Source: Sphingobium sp052327305
Lineage (GTDB): Bacteria; Pseudomonadota; Alphaproteobacteria; Sphingomonadales; Sphingomonadaceae
Assembly: GCF_052327305.1 (NCBI RefSeq)
Contig: NZ_CP182486.1
Span: forward strand, 1,488,001-1,552,000
Direction of reading: 5' to 3'
Length of the DNA stretch: 64,000 nucleotides
Positions 24,522 through 32,808 of the stretch are shown one piece after another (the first letter of the stretch is position 1; each line of letters starts with the position of its first letter). The position numbers and the translations under genes were made by a program. Below the pieces are notes generated by a model. The model saw only the letters and a list, made by a program, of their open reading frames with translations, was not told the origin of the DNA and did no database searches.

Positions 24522-26873
24522 TTGAAAAAATCTCTCTCGTTTATCGCTCTGGGATGCGTCGCTTTCACCTCCGGACAGGCTCTGGCCGCGGATGCCGCCG
24601 CCGATGCGGTCACGTCCGACGAGACAAAACCGATCATCGTGACCGGCACCAACCCCAAGTCCGAGCTTGAATCGCCCAAGCAGGTTCGTCCGCTGCTGGA
24701 CATTCCGCAGACCGTGACCGTGCTCAGCAACGTGACGATCCAGAAGCAGAACCTGCTGACCCTGCGCGACGCGCTCACCACCATTCCCGGCATTACCTTC
24801 GGTGCAGGCGAAGGCGGCGGCGGCTATGGCGACAGCATCAACCTGCGCGGCCAGAGCGCCAACACCGACCTCCAGATCGACGGCGTGCGCGACAGCGCGC
24901 AGTACAGCCGCTCCGACACGTTCAACCTCGAGCAGATCGAAGTGGTGAACGGCGCGAATTCCGTGCAGGCCGGCGCCGGCTCGATCGCGGGCACGATCAA
25001 TCTCGTGACCAAGCGCCCCAAGGCGGAGTCCAGTACGATCGCGCAGGCGGGCATCGGTACGGACAATTATTATCGCGGGACGATCGACAGCAATGTGCGA
25101 GTCTCGGATCTCGTCGCCGTCCGCCTCAACGCCATGGCGCACAAGAACGACGTGCCGGGCCGCGACGTCGACAAATTCGAGCGCTGGGGCGTGGCGCCGT
25201 CCATCTCCATCGGTATGGAGGGGCCGACAAAGCTGACGCTGCTCTATGTCCATCAGGAAGACAAGAACACACCGGTCTACGGGGTGCCCTATTACAACGT
25301 CTATGGCGGCCTGCTGCCGGGCGCGAGCTATGCGGGCTATTATGGCTACAAGGATGTCGACCGGCAGGACCAGACGGTCGATCAGGCGACGGTCATTTTC
25401 GACCATCATTTCACGAACACGGTCTCGATCCGCAATCTGACGCGGTGGCAGCGCGTCGAGCAAAACCTCGTCGTCAATCCGCCGCAGGGCGCGTTCTGCC
25501 TTGCCAACGGGCGTCTCGCCGCAGCGAGCGGAAGCGGCGCGGCTTGCGGCACCGGGCAGTTACGGGGCATGTTCTACCCCTCGGGTCCGCGCGGAACGAC
25601 GCGCTTCACCGAGAACCAGATGTTCTACAACCAGCTCGACCTGCGCGCCGTGTTCAACACCGGCGGGTTGGAGCACACGGTGACGCTGGGCACCAGCATC
25701 GCGCAGGAAGACTATAAGCTGCGCAACGGCAACGTGCTGCGCAATCCGGGAGCGGCCACGCCCAACCCGGCCCTCCCGCCCATCAACACCGCCAATCCCA
25801 ACCCGGTCTATGGCGGCCCGATCAACTTCATCCAGGCCGGTGCGCAGCAGGGCGACACCAGCAACGTCTCGGTCTATCTGTTCGATGCGATCAAGATCGT
25901 CGAGCAGTTCGAGATCAATGGCGGCATTCGCTGGGAGAAGAACAAGCAGACCTTCCGCACCGACACGATCGTCGGAACGCCCGGCCCAACATTTGGCGCT
26001 TATACGCGCGGCGTCGATCAGATCTCCGACGACAATCTGGTGAGCTATCGCATCGGCGCGGTCTTCAAGCCCGTCCCCAATGCCAGCCTCTATGCGGCCT
26101 ATGGCAACAGCCGCACGCCCGCCTCGACCAGCGTTCGCGCCGGGTGCGGAGCAGCGACAGCCGATCAGATCTCCCTCAGCCTCGACCCCTGCTCGGTGAA
26201 GCCGCAGGAAGCGGTCAATTACGAGATCGGCGGCAAGATCGACCTGGTCAACGGTCGCCTCCAGCTCACCGCTGCGCTGTTCCGCAACGAGCGGACCAAC
26301 TATCCGGTGGCAAGCAACGATCCCACGATCGGGAATATTCAGGTGCTCGACGGGCAGAACCGGGTGGACGGCATTGCGCTGGGCGCCACGGGCAACATCA
26401 CGCGGGCGTGGAGCGTCTTCGCCAACTATACCTACCTCAAGAGCAAGGTGCTCCAGAGCCTCTCCAACTACTGCCTCGCCAACCCCGGCCGATCCTACAC
26501 TCCGACCGGAACGACAACCGCCGTCACGTGCGCGACCAGCGACACGCAGGCGGGCAATCCGCTCACCAATACGCCCAAGCATTCGGGGAGCCTGTTCACC
26601 ACCTACAGCCTGCCCTTCGGCCTGCAGGTCGGCTACGGCCTCACCTATCAGGGCAGCTTCCTGCTCACCAACACAACCGGCAACATCCTGAGGTCCAAGG
26701 ACTGGATGACGCATCGCGCCTTCGCATCCTACGCGGTTACTCCCAATGTGACGGCGCAGGTCAACGTGCAGAACTTCGCCAACAAGAAGTACTTCACCGG
26801 CATCCGCAACAATGGCTGGGCCACACCGGGCGAAGCGCGCTCCGCTGTGTTCAGCCTCATCGCCAGCTTCTGA
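24522..26873 (+). CDS. TonB-dependent siderophore receptor (catecholate/Fiu type)
   Basis: This 783-residue outer-membrane protein imports ferric siderophores using energy from TonB. It has a signal peptide (about residues 1-23), a TonB box-like PIIVTGT, a plug domain (DIPQTVTVL, LRDALTTIPGITFGAGEGG, INLRGQ, GSIAGTINLVTKRP) and a 22-strand barrel ending in the aromatic IASF. The start is TTG at 24522 with AAAGGGG upstream. A Fur-like site lies in the promoter. PiuC, its usual partner, follows after a terminator-like hairpin. Substrate class (monomeric catechols) is inferred from the PiuC pairing. Confidence 0.93.
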   Translation: MKKSLSFIALGCVAFTSGQALAADAAADAVTSDETKPIIVTGTNPKSELESPKQVRPLLDIPQTVTVLSNVTIQKQNLLTLRDALTTIPGITFGAGEGGGGYGDSINLRGQSANTDLQIDGVRDSAQYSRSDTFNLEQIEVVNGANSVQAGAGSIAGTINLVTKRPKAESSTIAQAGIGTDNYYRGTIDSNVRVSDLVAVRLNAMAHKNDVPGRDVDKFERWGVAPSISIGMEGPTKLTLLYVHQEDKNTPVYGVPYYNVYGGLLPGASYAGYYGYKDVDRQDQTVDQATVIFDHHFTNTVSIRNLTRWQRVEQNLVVNPPQGAFCLANGRLAAASGSGAACGTGQLRGMFYPSGPRGTTRFTENQMFYNQLDLRAVFNTGGLEHTVTLGTSIAQEDYKLRNGNVLRNPGAATPNPALPPINTANPNPVYGGPINFIQAGAQQGDTSNVSVYLFDAIKIVEQFEINGGIRWEKNKQTFRTDTIVGTPGPTFGAYTRGVDQISDDNLVSYRIGAVFKPVPNASLYAAYGNSRTPASTSVRAGCGAATADQISLSLDPCSVKPQEAVNYEIGGKIDLVNGRLQLTAALFRNERTNYPVASNDPTIGNIQVLDGQNRVDGIALGATGNITRAWSVFANYTYLKSKVLQSLSNYCLANPGRSYTPTGTTTAVTCATSDTQAGNPLTNTPKHSGSLFTTYSLPFGLQVGYGLTYQGSFLLTNTTGNILRSKDWMTHRAFASYAVTPNVTAQVNVQNFANKKYFTGIRNNGWATPGEARSAVFSLIASF

Positions 26874-26923
26874 AGAAGTCCCGAGGCCGGCGCCCTCCCC
26901 TTGTGACGCCGGACCCCAAACTG

Positions 26924-26962
26924 CGGCCGGAGCGGAGATTGCCGTTCCGGCCGTTTTCTCTC
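26924..26962 (+). terminator. Strong terminator or attenuator between receptor and piuC
   Basis: A 12-bp stem (26924-26935 with 26942-26953, one G-U pair) with a 6-base loop is followed by TTTTCTCTCTT. It should stop or reduce transcription from the receptor into piuC, giving less dioxygenase than receptor. Confidence 0.75.
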
Positions 26963-26992
26963 TTCCGCTTTTCGGATAGTCGAAGGTCCATC

Positions 26993-27676
26993 ATGCTCAT
27001 CGCTATTCCCGAACTTATCGATCATGCCGGTGTGGCGCGGGTGCGCGGCCTCATCGACGCGGGCGAATGGGTGGACGGCAACGTCACATCCGGCAGACAA
27101 TCGGCGCTGGCCAAGCGCAACCAGCAACTGCCCGAGGACAGCGCGGCCGCCAGAGAGGCGGGCGCAATCATCCTCGACGCGCTCAGCCAGGCGCCGCTCT
27201 TCATTGCCGCTGCGCTGCCGCTCAAGATCTTCCCGCCGCTGTTCAACAGCTATGAGGGCGGCGAAACCTTCGGCATTCATGTCGACAACGCCGTGCGCCT
27301 GCGCCGGGGCAGCGACCTGCGCGTGCGCAGCGACCTCTCCGCAACGCTGTTTCTGGAGGAACCGGAGCATTATGACGGCGGCGAACTGGTGATCGAGGAC
27401 CAGTTCGGCCTGCAGCAGGTGAAGCTGCCCGCCGGGCACATGATCCTCTACCCCTCCTCCAGCCTGCACAAGGTGGAGCCCGTGACGCGCGGACGGCGCG
27501 TGGCCAGCTTCTTCTGGATCCAGTCCATGGTGCGCGACAACGAGGCCCGGCGAACGCTGTTCGACCTTGACATGTCCGTGCAGCAACTGGGCGAACGCGT
27601 GGGTCAGGATGACCGAGCAATTATCCAGCTCACTGGCGTCTATCATAATCTGCTGCGCCGCTGGGCGGACAGTTGA
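26993..27676 (+). CDS. PKHD-type Fe(II)/2-oxoglutarate dioxygenase (PiuC/YbiX)
   Basis: This 227-residue enzyme belongs to the PiuC/YbiX family found beside catecholate siderophore receptors. Iron ligands are H96-V-D98 (GIHVDNA) and His159 (SSLHKVEPV); the 2-oxoglutarate Arg is in GRRVASFF. N-terminal ALAKRNQQL is also typical. Physiological substrate is not firmly known; a role in siderophore use is inferred from genetic linkage. The ATG at 26993 gives the family start MLIAIPELI. Confidence 0.92.
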   Translation: MLIAIPELIDHAGVARVRGLIDAGEWVDGNVTSGRQSALAKRNQQLPEDSAAAREAGAIILDALSQAPLFIAAALPLKIFPPLFNSYEGGETFGIHVDNAVRLRRGSDLRVRSDLSATLFLEEPEHYDGGELVIEDQFGLQQVKLPAGHMILYPSSSLHKVEPVTRGRRVASFFWIQSMVRDNEARRTLFDLDMSVQQLGERVGQDDRAIIQLTGVYHNLLRRWADS

Positions 27677-27864
27677 GCCGGACATGGGACGAAGCGAGCG
27701 TCATCCGGGTCACGCCCCTCGCCACTGATGCAGATCATGACGAAAGCGTTAGGGTCGACTCGTCAGCCCTGATAAAGAAGCTGTCATCTGGCGTTGACGG
27801 AACTTCCGAAGCGTACGCCGGCTGAGAGACTTGTCTCCCCGCTTCAAGCACCGGGAGAGTCACG

Positions 27865-28038
27865 ATGCAAAAGCAGTCTGACCATATTTATTACGCTCGT
27901 CGCGCTGATTCCACACGCGCTCAGGCAAAACGTTGCGAAGACGCCCGTGCCCGGGTGATCTATCAGGAGCTGGCGGAGCTCTACGAGCAGGCCGCAAACG
28001 AGGCCCAACCGGCCCCGCAGCTCCATAACCCTGCATAA
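27865..28038 (+). CDS. Small basic/acidic helical protein, 57 residues
   Basis: A short gene with GGGAGAG before the ATG. The product begins MQKQSDHIYYARRADSTRAQ and continues with ARVIYQELAELYEQAANEA. This YYxRRAxxxRxxA...HxxLAxxYExxA pattern recurs in many small sphingomonad proteins of unknown function. No signal or membrane helix. A bidirectional terminator lies directly after it. The 188 bp upstream (27677-27864) hold no other gene that I can see. Confidence 0.65.
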   Translation: MQKQSDHIYYARRADSTRAQAKRCEDARARVIYQELAELYEQAANEAQPAPQLHNPA

Positions 28039-28063
28039 AAAGCTAAATGGGCGAAAGCGCGCA

Positions 28064-28095
28064 AACGGGGCGGACGCATAAGCGCCCGTCCCGTT
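28064..28095. terminator. Bidirectional hairpin between convergent genes
   Basis: A 14-bp stem with one mismatch (28064-28077 with 28082-28095) and an ATAA loop sits between the 57-residue gene on the plus strand and the glycine-zipper gene on the minus strand. AA and TT ends give short U runs either way. Confidence 0.6.
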
Positions 28096-28111
28096 GTCGT
28101 TCAAGCAAGGC

Positions 28112-28630
28112 TTAGCGGCAGCTCACGCCGCCACGATCGATCTCGCGACCCAGCAGGCCACCGGCCGCTCCGCCAAGGACAGTGCGCAGCAGATCCGAAC
28201 CGCCGACATCAATCTGGTTGCCCAGAACGCCGCCGAGAGCCGCGCCCACGATCAGGCCGGTCGTGCCGTCCGAGCGGCGGCAATAATAGCGGTCATCATA
28301 GCCACGATAGATGCGCGTGTTGCGCGTCACCGGGATCGGGCGATAGTTGCCGCCGCTGCGATAGTAGCGGTTCGCGAAATAGGCATTGTACCTGGGGTCC
28401 GGCCGGTTCCAGTCATAACCACGGAACCCCCGGACGTCGCGGCGCATGTCGCGGCCGCGCCAGTCGCGCTCGCTCCCCCGCCATTCGTGCCGGCCGTCAT
28501 GACGGGCATCGTGGCGGCCATGGCCGGGCGGGGGCTTGCCATGCCCCGGCTGGGCAAGGGCAGGCACGGCGGTCAGCGTCATCGCGCCGAGCGAAAAGGC
28601 GGCCAGTGCCGCGCGGATGGAGGACTTCAT
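28112..28630 (-). CDS. Secreted glycine-zipper protein with His/Arg-rich region
   Basis: This 172-residue envelope protein has a signal peptide (about residues 1-26, ending PALAQ), a His/Arg/Asp-rich stretch (HGKPPPGHGRHDARHDGRHEW) resembling RcnB-like proteins, an aromatic middle (RYYRSGGNYRPIPVT), and a C-terminal glycine-zipper 2TM-like segment (GLIVGAALGGVLGNQI...LGGAAGGLLGREID). Such proteins sit in the outer membrane or periplasm; function is unknown. A near-match to an EcfG promoter (28663-28688, one mismatch in the -35) lies upstream. Confidence 0.8.
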   Translation of the reverse strand: MKSSIRAALAAFSLGAMTLTAVPALAQPGHGKPPPGHGRHDARHDGRHEWRGSERDWRGRDMRRDVRGFRGYDWNRPDPRYNAYFANRYYRSGGNYRPIPVTRNTRIYRGYDDRYYCRRSDGTTGLIVGAALGGVLGNQIDVGGSDLLRTVLGGAAGGLLGREIDRGGVSCR

Positions 28631-28722
28631 CTTGGCTTCTCCTCGTCTAGGATGAGCGCAAGAACGAGCCGCCCCGGCCGGTCGTTGCATGAACGTAAAA
28701 TAACGTTCCGGTCAGGTTCCGC

Positions 28723-28821
28723 TCAGCGATCGTGCCGCGCGTCGAGGATCGAACTGCTCCCCAAAACCAGAGCAAACAACCCCATGGAACCCACGACAAG
28801 GAAGATTGCAGGATCGAACAT
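28723..28821 (-). CDS. Tiny single-helix membrane protein, 32 residues
   Basis: A very short gene: ATG at 28821 preceded by an ideal ribosome site GAGGAGG seven bases upstream, and a TGA at 28723. The product MFDPAIFLVVGSMGLFALVL followed by a short polar tail (GSSSILDARHDR) is a classic one-helix small membrane protein. The strong ribosome site and fully hydrophobic helix argue it is real. No known family is recognised. Confidence 0.55.
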   Translation of the reverse strand: MFDPAIFLVVGSMGLFALVLGSSSILDARHDR

Positions 28822-28925
28822 TTATCGCCTCCTCGATTTTCTATCGACAAGGGATGGATGCCACCGGCACCACCAGACCCCATTGATCGGCGTCAAAAAT
28901 GCGCGATATTCGATGGGCCAGCGAG

Positions 28926-28951
28926 GGAACGCAGCATGGGCTTCAGGCGCT
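28926..28951 (+). promoter_or_regulatory. Possible EcfG-type promoter (one mismatch)
   Basis: GGAAC (28926-28930), 17 bases, CGCT (28948-28951). The general stress consensus is GGAAC-N16/17-CGTT, so one -10 base differs. It is 40 bp before the ATG of the acidic protein gene. Confidence 0.3.
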
Positions 28952-28991
28952 ATCGGCATGACAGCCCAACAGCCAGAGGACGGAACCGGAC

Positions 28992-29282
28992 ATGAGCGAC
29001 ACTCCCAGAACCGATTATAACGATCCCGATGCGCAGAACAGCGAGCAGGACGAACAGGGCAGCCAGGCGCAAGACGTGGCGAACGATGCCCTAAGGCGCG
29101 GCACGGATCTATCAGAGGAGAGCGAACGCGGCGGGCGCAGCAATCCCGCGCAGATCATCCCCGATGACACGCCTGACCTCGTCGAGAAAATGGCGGAGAT
29201 GAACAGCTCCGGCCGGATCGACATGGACGCCTTCGAAGGCGAGGAAATGATGGACGACGAGGACGGCAGCCTGCCGGACTAG
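28992..29282 (+). CDS. Acidic, probably disordered 96-residue protein
   Basis: The product is strongly acidic and low in hydrophobic residues, with Gln/Asp/Ser-rich stretches and a short helical motif IPDDTPDLVEKMAEMNSSGRID; it ends EGEEMMDDEDGSLPD. Similar short acidic proteins occur widely in sphingomonads without a known role. It starts right after CCGGAC and stands alone between a divergent minus-strand gene and the entericidin-like gene. The possible stress promoter upstream suggests a stress role. Confidence 0.65.
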   Translation: MSDTPRTDYNDPDAQNSEQDEQGSQAQDVANDALRRGTDLSEESERGGRSNPAQIIPDDTPDLVEKMAEMNSSGRIDMDAFEGEEMMDDEDGSLPD

Positions 29283-29425
29283 GTCGTAAGGCAGTGTGTG
29301 CGGTGCCGATGTGCCAATTTCGCACGGGTCCGGTCCTTCAGCCTTGCGCAAGGAAGCATGGTGCAACGATCGGGCGCCCCGAGCGTTACGCTCGCGGATC
29401 AATCATGTTGAAGGATGACGTCGCC

Positions 29426-29557
29426 ATGAAGCCCCGCCTTTTTCTCGCCGCCATGATTGGCGCTGCTCTCAGCCTCTCTGCCTGCGCAACCGTGAAGGGC
29501 GTAGGCAAGGACATCACGTCCGTCGGTCAGGCTGGGTCGGACGCTATAAACAAGTAA
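29426..29557 (+). CDS. Entericidin-like small lipoprotein
   Basis: This 43-residue lipoprotein has a signal with lipobox LSAC (RLFLAAMIGAALSLSAC) and a short mature part TVKGVGKDITSVGQAGSDAINK, the pattern of EcnA/EcnB-type entericidins. In enterics these form a stress-linked toxin/antidote pair; alphaproteobacteria carry single copies of unsettled role. The ATG at 29426 has AAGGATG upstream; an in-frame ATG seven codons earlier is possible. A strong terminator follows. Confidence 0.85.
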   Translation: MKPRLFLAAMIGAALSLSACATVKGVGKDITSVGQAGSDAINK

Positions 29558-29625
29558 GTCGGCGATTGCCGGCTTCGGGCCGGCCGCTGGGGTTTGCCGA
29601 ACCCACCCCATATCTGAAATGCGTG

Positions 29626-29656
29626 AAGGGCTGACCACATCGGTCAGCCCTTTCGT
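29626..29656 (+). terminator. Terminator after the entericidin-like gene
   Basis: A perfect 11-bp stem (AAGGGCTGACC 29626-29636 with GGTCAGCCCTT 29642-29652) with a 5-base loop, followed by TCGTCGTTTG. It also serves the convergent small gene on the minus strand. Confidence 0.7.
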
Positions 29657-29682
29657 CGTTTGTCAGCTTTGCTGAAGGGGCG

Positions 29683-29841
29683 TCAGGCGGCCTGGGGACG
29701 GCGCTCGGCGCCCGCAATCATCGCCTGCAACACCACGATACGCTGCCGCTCGCGATGCAGATCATGCGAGGGACGAGAGGCCACGAGATCGAGCAGAACC
29801 TTCAGCTCCTGCTTGCGATGATCGATGGTGACGGGATCCAT
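29683..29841 (-). CDS. Small helical protein, 52 residues
   Basis: An ATG at 29841 (with CTGGAGC upstream) opens a 52-residue frame ending in TGA: MDPVTIDHRKQELKVLLDL, then SRPSHDLHRERQRIVVLQAM and a short Arg/Ala tail. It is a soluble two-helix protein of a kind common in sphingomonads; function unknown. It lies between two terminator/promoter elements and has a one-mismatch EcfG-type promoter 37 bp upstream, both of which support a real gene. Confidence 0.5.
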   Translation of the reverse strand: MDPVTIDHRKQELKVLLDLVASRPSHDLHRERQRIVVLQAMIAGAERRPQAA

Positions 29842-29877
29842 GGAACGTGCTCCAGATTATATCGCGACTGAAGTCGA

Positions 29878-29902
29878 TACGCGTGGAGCCGGAGCGAGTT
29901 CC
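29878..29902 (-). promoter_or_regulatory. Possible EcfG-type promoter (one mismatch), minus strand
   Basis: On the minus strand: GGAAC, 16 bases, CGTA. The consensus -10 is CGTT. The spacing to the 52-residue gene start at 29841 is right for a short leader. Confidence 0.4.
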
Positions 29903-29992
29903 GTTCGGGTGAACCTGTTTTGGGGTTTTTGATGGCCGTCAAAGCCTTTTGCCAATCGCGCGCCATAGTCCCCCGCACAGGAGACTGCCTCA

Positions 29993-30556
29993 ATGCGAAT
30001 CTTCATTGTTCTCGGGCATCCGGACGGGGAGAGCTTCAATGCCGCGCTCGCAAACGCCTATGAAGCGGCGGCGAGAGCAGCCGGACATGAGGTGCGGCGG
30101 CAGGACATTGGCGCTCTCCGTTTCGATCCGGTGCTGCACCAGGGCTATAAGGATCTGCCTCCGCTCGAACCCGATCTCGCCGAATCTCAGGCCAGCCTCC
30201 TCTGGTGCGAGCGGCTGGTCCTGATCTATCCGATGTGGTGGGGCGGCTTTCCAGCGCTGCTCAAGGGCTGGCTCGATCGCGTGCTCACCCCCGGCTTCGC
30301 CTTCCTTTATCATAAGAAGGGGCCGGGGTGGGACCGTCACCTGAGCGGCCGGGAGGCCCATGTGATTTCCACGAGCGACTGCCCGGCGCTCTATGCGCGC
30401 CTGTGGTATCGCAATGCCGACTTCACGATGCTGGCACGGGCGATATTGGGATTTTGCGGTATCCGCGTCACCCAGCGCCTGCGCATCGGGCGCGTCAAAT
30501 TCCTCGATGCCGCCGCGCGGGACAAGGCGATCGGACGCGTGTGCGCCATGCTGTGA
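29993..30556 (+). CDS. NAD(P)H:quinone oxidoreductase-like flavoprotein (flavodoxin-like fold)
   Basis: This 187-residue FMN/FAD protein belongs to the NQO1/MdaB/KefF group, which reduces quinones by two electrons. Visible markers are IVLGHPDGESFNAALA (phosphate loop), RQDIGALRFDPVL, LVLIYPMWWGGFPALLKGWLDRVL and PGFAFLY, all typical. The electron acceptor cannot be told. AGGAG precedes the start. It is convergent with nrdB, sharing a bidirectional hairpin. Confidence 0.88.
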   Translation: MRIFIVLGHPDGESFNAALANAYEAAARAAGHEVRRQDIGALRFDPVLHQGYKDLPPLEPDLAESQASLLWCERLVLIYPMWWGGFPALLKGWLDRVLTPGFAFLYHKKGPGWDRHLSGREAHVISTSDCPALYARLWYRNADFTMLARAILGFCGIRVTQRLRIGRVKFLDAAARDKAIGRVCAML

Positions 30557-30560
30557 GGCA

Positions 30561-30590
30561 GGAGGTCGTCGCCGCTACGCGACGACCTCC
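30561..30590. terminator. Bidirectional hairpin between the flavoprotein gene and nrdB
   Basis: A perfect 12-bp stem (30561-30572 with 30579-30590) with a CGCTAC loop lies in the 42 bp between the two convergent stops. Confidence 0.65.
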
Positions 30591-30598
30591 CGATCCTC

Positions 30599-31654
30599 TT
30601 ACTCCGCCGCGATGCCCGCCTTGGCGAACATGTCTTCGCCGGCCGCTTCGTCATTGTCGGCATCTTCACCGCCCTTGAGCTTCTGGCGGCGATCGAAGCT
30701 CTCCCACACGTCGTTCCACTGGCCGCGCGTGGCGCCCTTGGAATATTCGGTGGCGCGGGTCTCGAAGAAGTTCGCATGCTCCACGCCGTTCAGCATCGGC
30801 GTGAGCCAGGGCAGCGGATGCTCGTCGATCATGTAGATCGGCTTCATGCCCAGCTGACCGAGCCGCCAGTCGGCAATGTAGCGGACATATTTCTTGATGT
30901 CCTTGGGCGTCATGCCGGGCACAGGCCCCATCTCGAACACGAGATCGACGAACGCGTCCTCGATCCGCACCGTCTTCTGGCACATGTCCAGGATGTCATC
31001 GCGCACGGAGGGCGTCAGGCAGTCCCGCTCCTTCACGAAGGTGTGGAACAGCTTGATGATGCCCTCGCAGTGGAGCGTCTCGTCGCGCACCGACCAGGTG
31101 ACAATCTGCCCCATGCCCTTCATCTTGTTGAAGCGCGGGAAGTTCATCAGCATCGCGAAGCTGGCGAAGAGCTGCAGCCCCTCGGTAAAGCCGCCGAACA
31201 TAGCCAGCGTCTTGGCAATGTCCTCGTCGGTATCCACGCCGAACTGGGCGAGATAGTCGTGCTTGTCCTTCATCTCCTTGTACTGGAGGAAGGCGCTATA
31301 TTCGCTCTCCGGCATACCGATGGTGTCGAGCAGGTGCGAGTAAGCCGCGATGTGCACCGTCTCCATGTTGGAGAAGGCCGTGAGCATCATCTTGATCTCG
31401 GTCGGCTTGAATACCCGGCCATATTTCTCGTGATAGCAATCCTGCACTTCCACGTCCGCCTGCGTGAAGAAGCGGAAGATCTGGGTCAGCAGATTGCGCT
31501 CATGGTCCGAGAGTTTCTGCGCCCAGTCGCGGCAGTCCTCGCCCAGCGGCACTTCCTCCGGCAGCCAGTGGAGCTGCTGCTGGCGCTTCCAGAACTCATA
31601 GGCCCAGGGATACTCGAAAGGCTTGTAGACCTTGCTGGCTTGCAGAAGAGGCAT
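30599..31654 (-). CDS. nrdB: Class I ribonucleotide reductase, beta subunit
   Basis: NrdB holds the diiron-tyrosyl radical needed by NrdA to make deoxyribonucleotides. The 351-residue protein is a ferritin-like helical bundle with metal ligands in LTQIFRFFTQADVEVQDCYH, NMETVHIAAYSHLLD and WSVRDETLHCEGI; the radical Tyr is expected in the AAYSH segment. It ends with a flexible tail rich in acidic residues and Ala. Unlike most genomes, nrdA is not adjacent: it lies 2.2 kb upstream on the same strand, with other genes between. No NrdR box is visible before nrdB (31655-31764). Confidence 0.95.
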   Translation of the reverse strand: MPLLQASKVYKPFEYPWAYEFWKRQQQLHWLPEEVPLGEDCRDWAQKLSDHERNLLTQIFRFFTQADVEVQDCYHEKYGRVFKPTEIKMMLTAFSNMETVHIAAYSHLLDTIGMPESEYSAFLQYKEMKDKHDYLAQFGVDTDEDIAKTLAMFGGFTEGLQLFASFAMLMNFPRFNKMKGMGQIVTWSVRDETLHCEGIIKLFHTFVKERDCLTPSVRDDILDMCQKTVRIEDAFVDLVFEMGPVPGMTPKDIKKYVRYIADWRLGQLGMKPIYMIDEHPLPWLTPMLNGVEHANFFETRATEYSKGATRGQWNDVWESFDRRQKLKGGEDADNDEAAGEDMFAKAGIAAE

Positions 31655-31764
31655 GGGCGTTACTCCGAGGAATCAGATGCGGATATAGGGGTTTCGGGCG
31701 CTTTTTTCACGAAGCGTCCGGCGAAGAGGACCTGCTGCAAGGTGAAGAGCGGGCATTGCCGGGG

Positions 31765-32808
31765 TCATGCGCCGGCCCTTTCCCTGCGGGTCAGGCGGCG
31801 GGCGAGATCGATCCAGTAGCGCTCATAATAGAAGGTCGAGAGATGGGCGAGCGCGAAGGTGGCCGCGAAGAAGAGCGGGCGCTTGGCATATTTGACCAGC
31901 TTGTCGCCCGCGCCGAGCCAAGTTTCGCCCAGCACGCCGTGGACGACATAGAGCGCGTAGGAGACCTGCGCGATATATATGGTGGCGCGCCAGCGGCTGA
32001 TTGCCCGCAGCCAGGATGGCGCATGATAAAGGGAGGCGCCGATCATGATCGCCGCGATATAAGGGCGCAGATAGTTGAGCGGTCCGCTCCACTCGGCAGC
32101 GCTTGCGATCAGCACCGGGAGGAGCAGGAAGGAGCCGCGCCAATCGAGCAAGCGCCGCGCACGCGCCCCCAGCCAGCCTTCATAGGCGAGCGCCAGCGTG
32201 GCGCCGACCAGAATCTCGTCGAGGCGGAACCAGGTGGTGATGTTGATATATTGGCCATTGCCGACGCGCAGGGCAGTGATCGCAAGACAGAAGAGCGGCA
32301 GCAGCAGCAGCGCGCGCCGACCGCCTAGCGCGACCAGCAGCGCCACACCGGCATAGAACTGCACTTCCAAGCACAAGCTCCAGAAATGTCCGCCGGCTGG
32401 CAACAGGAAGAAAGGCGGCAGATTGCCGTAGAACGACATGGAGCCGAGATATTGCGCCGTCGTGCCGCCCGCGACGAGCAGCGCCGCAGTCATGCCCAGC
32501 CAGGCAAGCGGCACGATGCGCAGAATGCGGCGGATGAGGAACCGGTGCAGATTGCCATCCTCGATGAGGAAGCGGGTAATCAGGAAACCGGACAGGGTGA
32601 AGAACATCGCCATGCCCGACGCCGCAACCGCGCCATTGAGTGACCAGCGAGACGGGCCGAGCGGCAGCAAATGACCGCCGAGCACGAACAGAATGCTGAG
32701 CGCACGCCAGAAATCGAGCATACCGATATGGCGCAGCTCCTGGCCTTTTTGCTCCGGGAAAGCGGTCGCGGGGCTCAGGGGGACGGCGATGCCGGTGGCA
32801 TTGCTCAT
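31765..32808 (-). CDS. Acyltransferase 3 family membrane protein (OatA/OafA-like)
   Basis: This 347-residue multi-spanning protein transfers acyl groups, usually to cell-surface or exported carbohydrates. Markers are IGMLDFWRALSILFVLGGHLLPL (with the conserved Arg and His), MFFTLSGFLITRFL, and GHFWSLCLEVQFY. The start at 32808 overlaps the stop of the upstream small membrane gene (ATGA), so the two work as a unit. The target polymer is unknown. Confidence 0.9.
   Translation of the reverse strand: MSNATGIAVPLSPATAFPEQKGQELRHIGMLDFWRALSILFVLGGHLLPLGPSRWSLNGAVAASGMAMFFTLSGFLITRFLIEDGNLHRFLIRRILRIVPLAWLGMTAALLVAGGTTAQYLGSMSFYGNLPPFFLLPAGGHFWSLCLEVQFYAGVALLVALGGRRALLLLPLFCLAITALRVGNGQYINITTWFRLDEILVGATLALAYEGWLGARARRLLDWRGSFLLLPVLIASAAEWSGPLNYLRPYIAAIMIGASLYHAPSWLRAISRWRATIYIAQVSYALYVVHGVLGETWLGAGDKLVKYAKRPLFFAATFALAHLSTFYYERYWIDLARRLTRRERAGA

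Noticed and set aside
24225..26714. Long minus-strand frames across the siderophore receptor
   Set aside because: They mirror the TonB receptor and show no domain, signal or ribosome site; antisense artefacts.
28663..28688. Near-match to an EcfG promoter before the glycine-zipper gene
   Set aside because: The -35 reads GCAAC in place of GGAAC, a change in the most conserved part; kept only as a remark.
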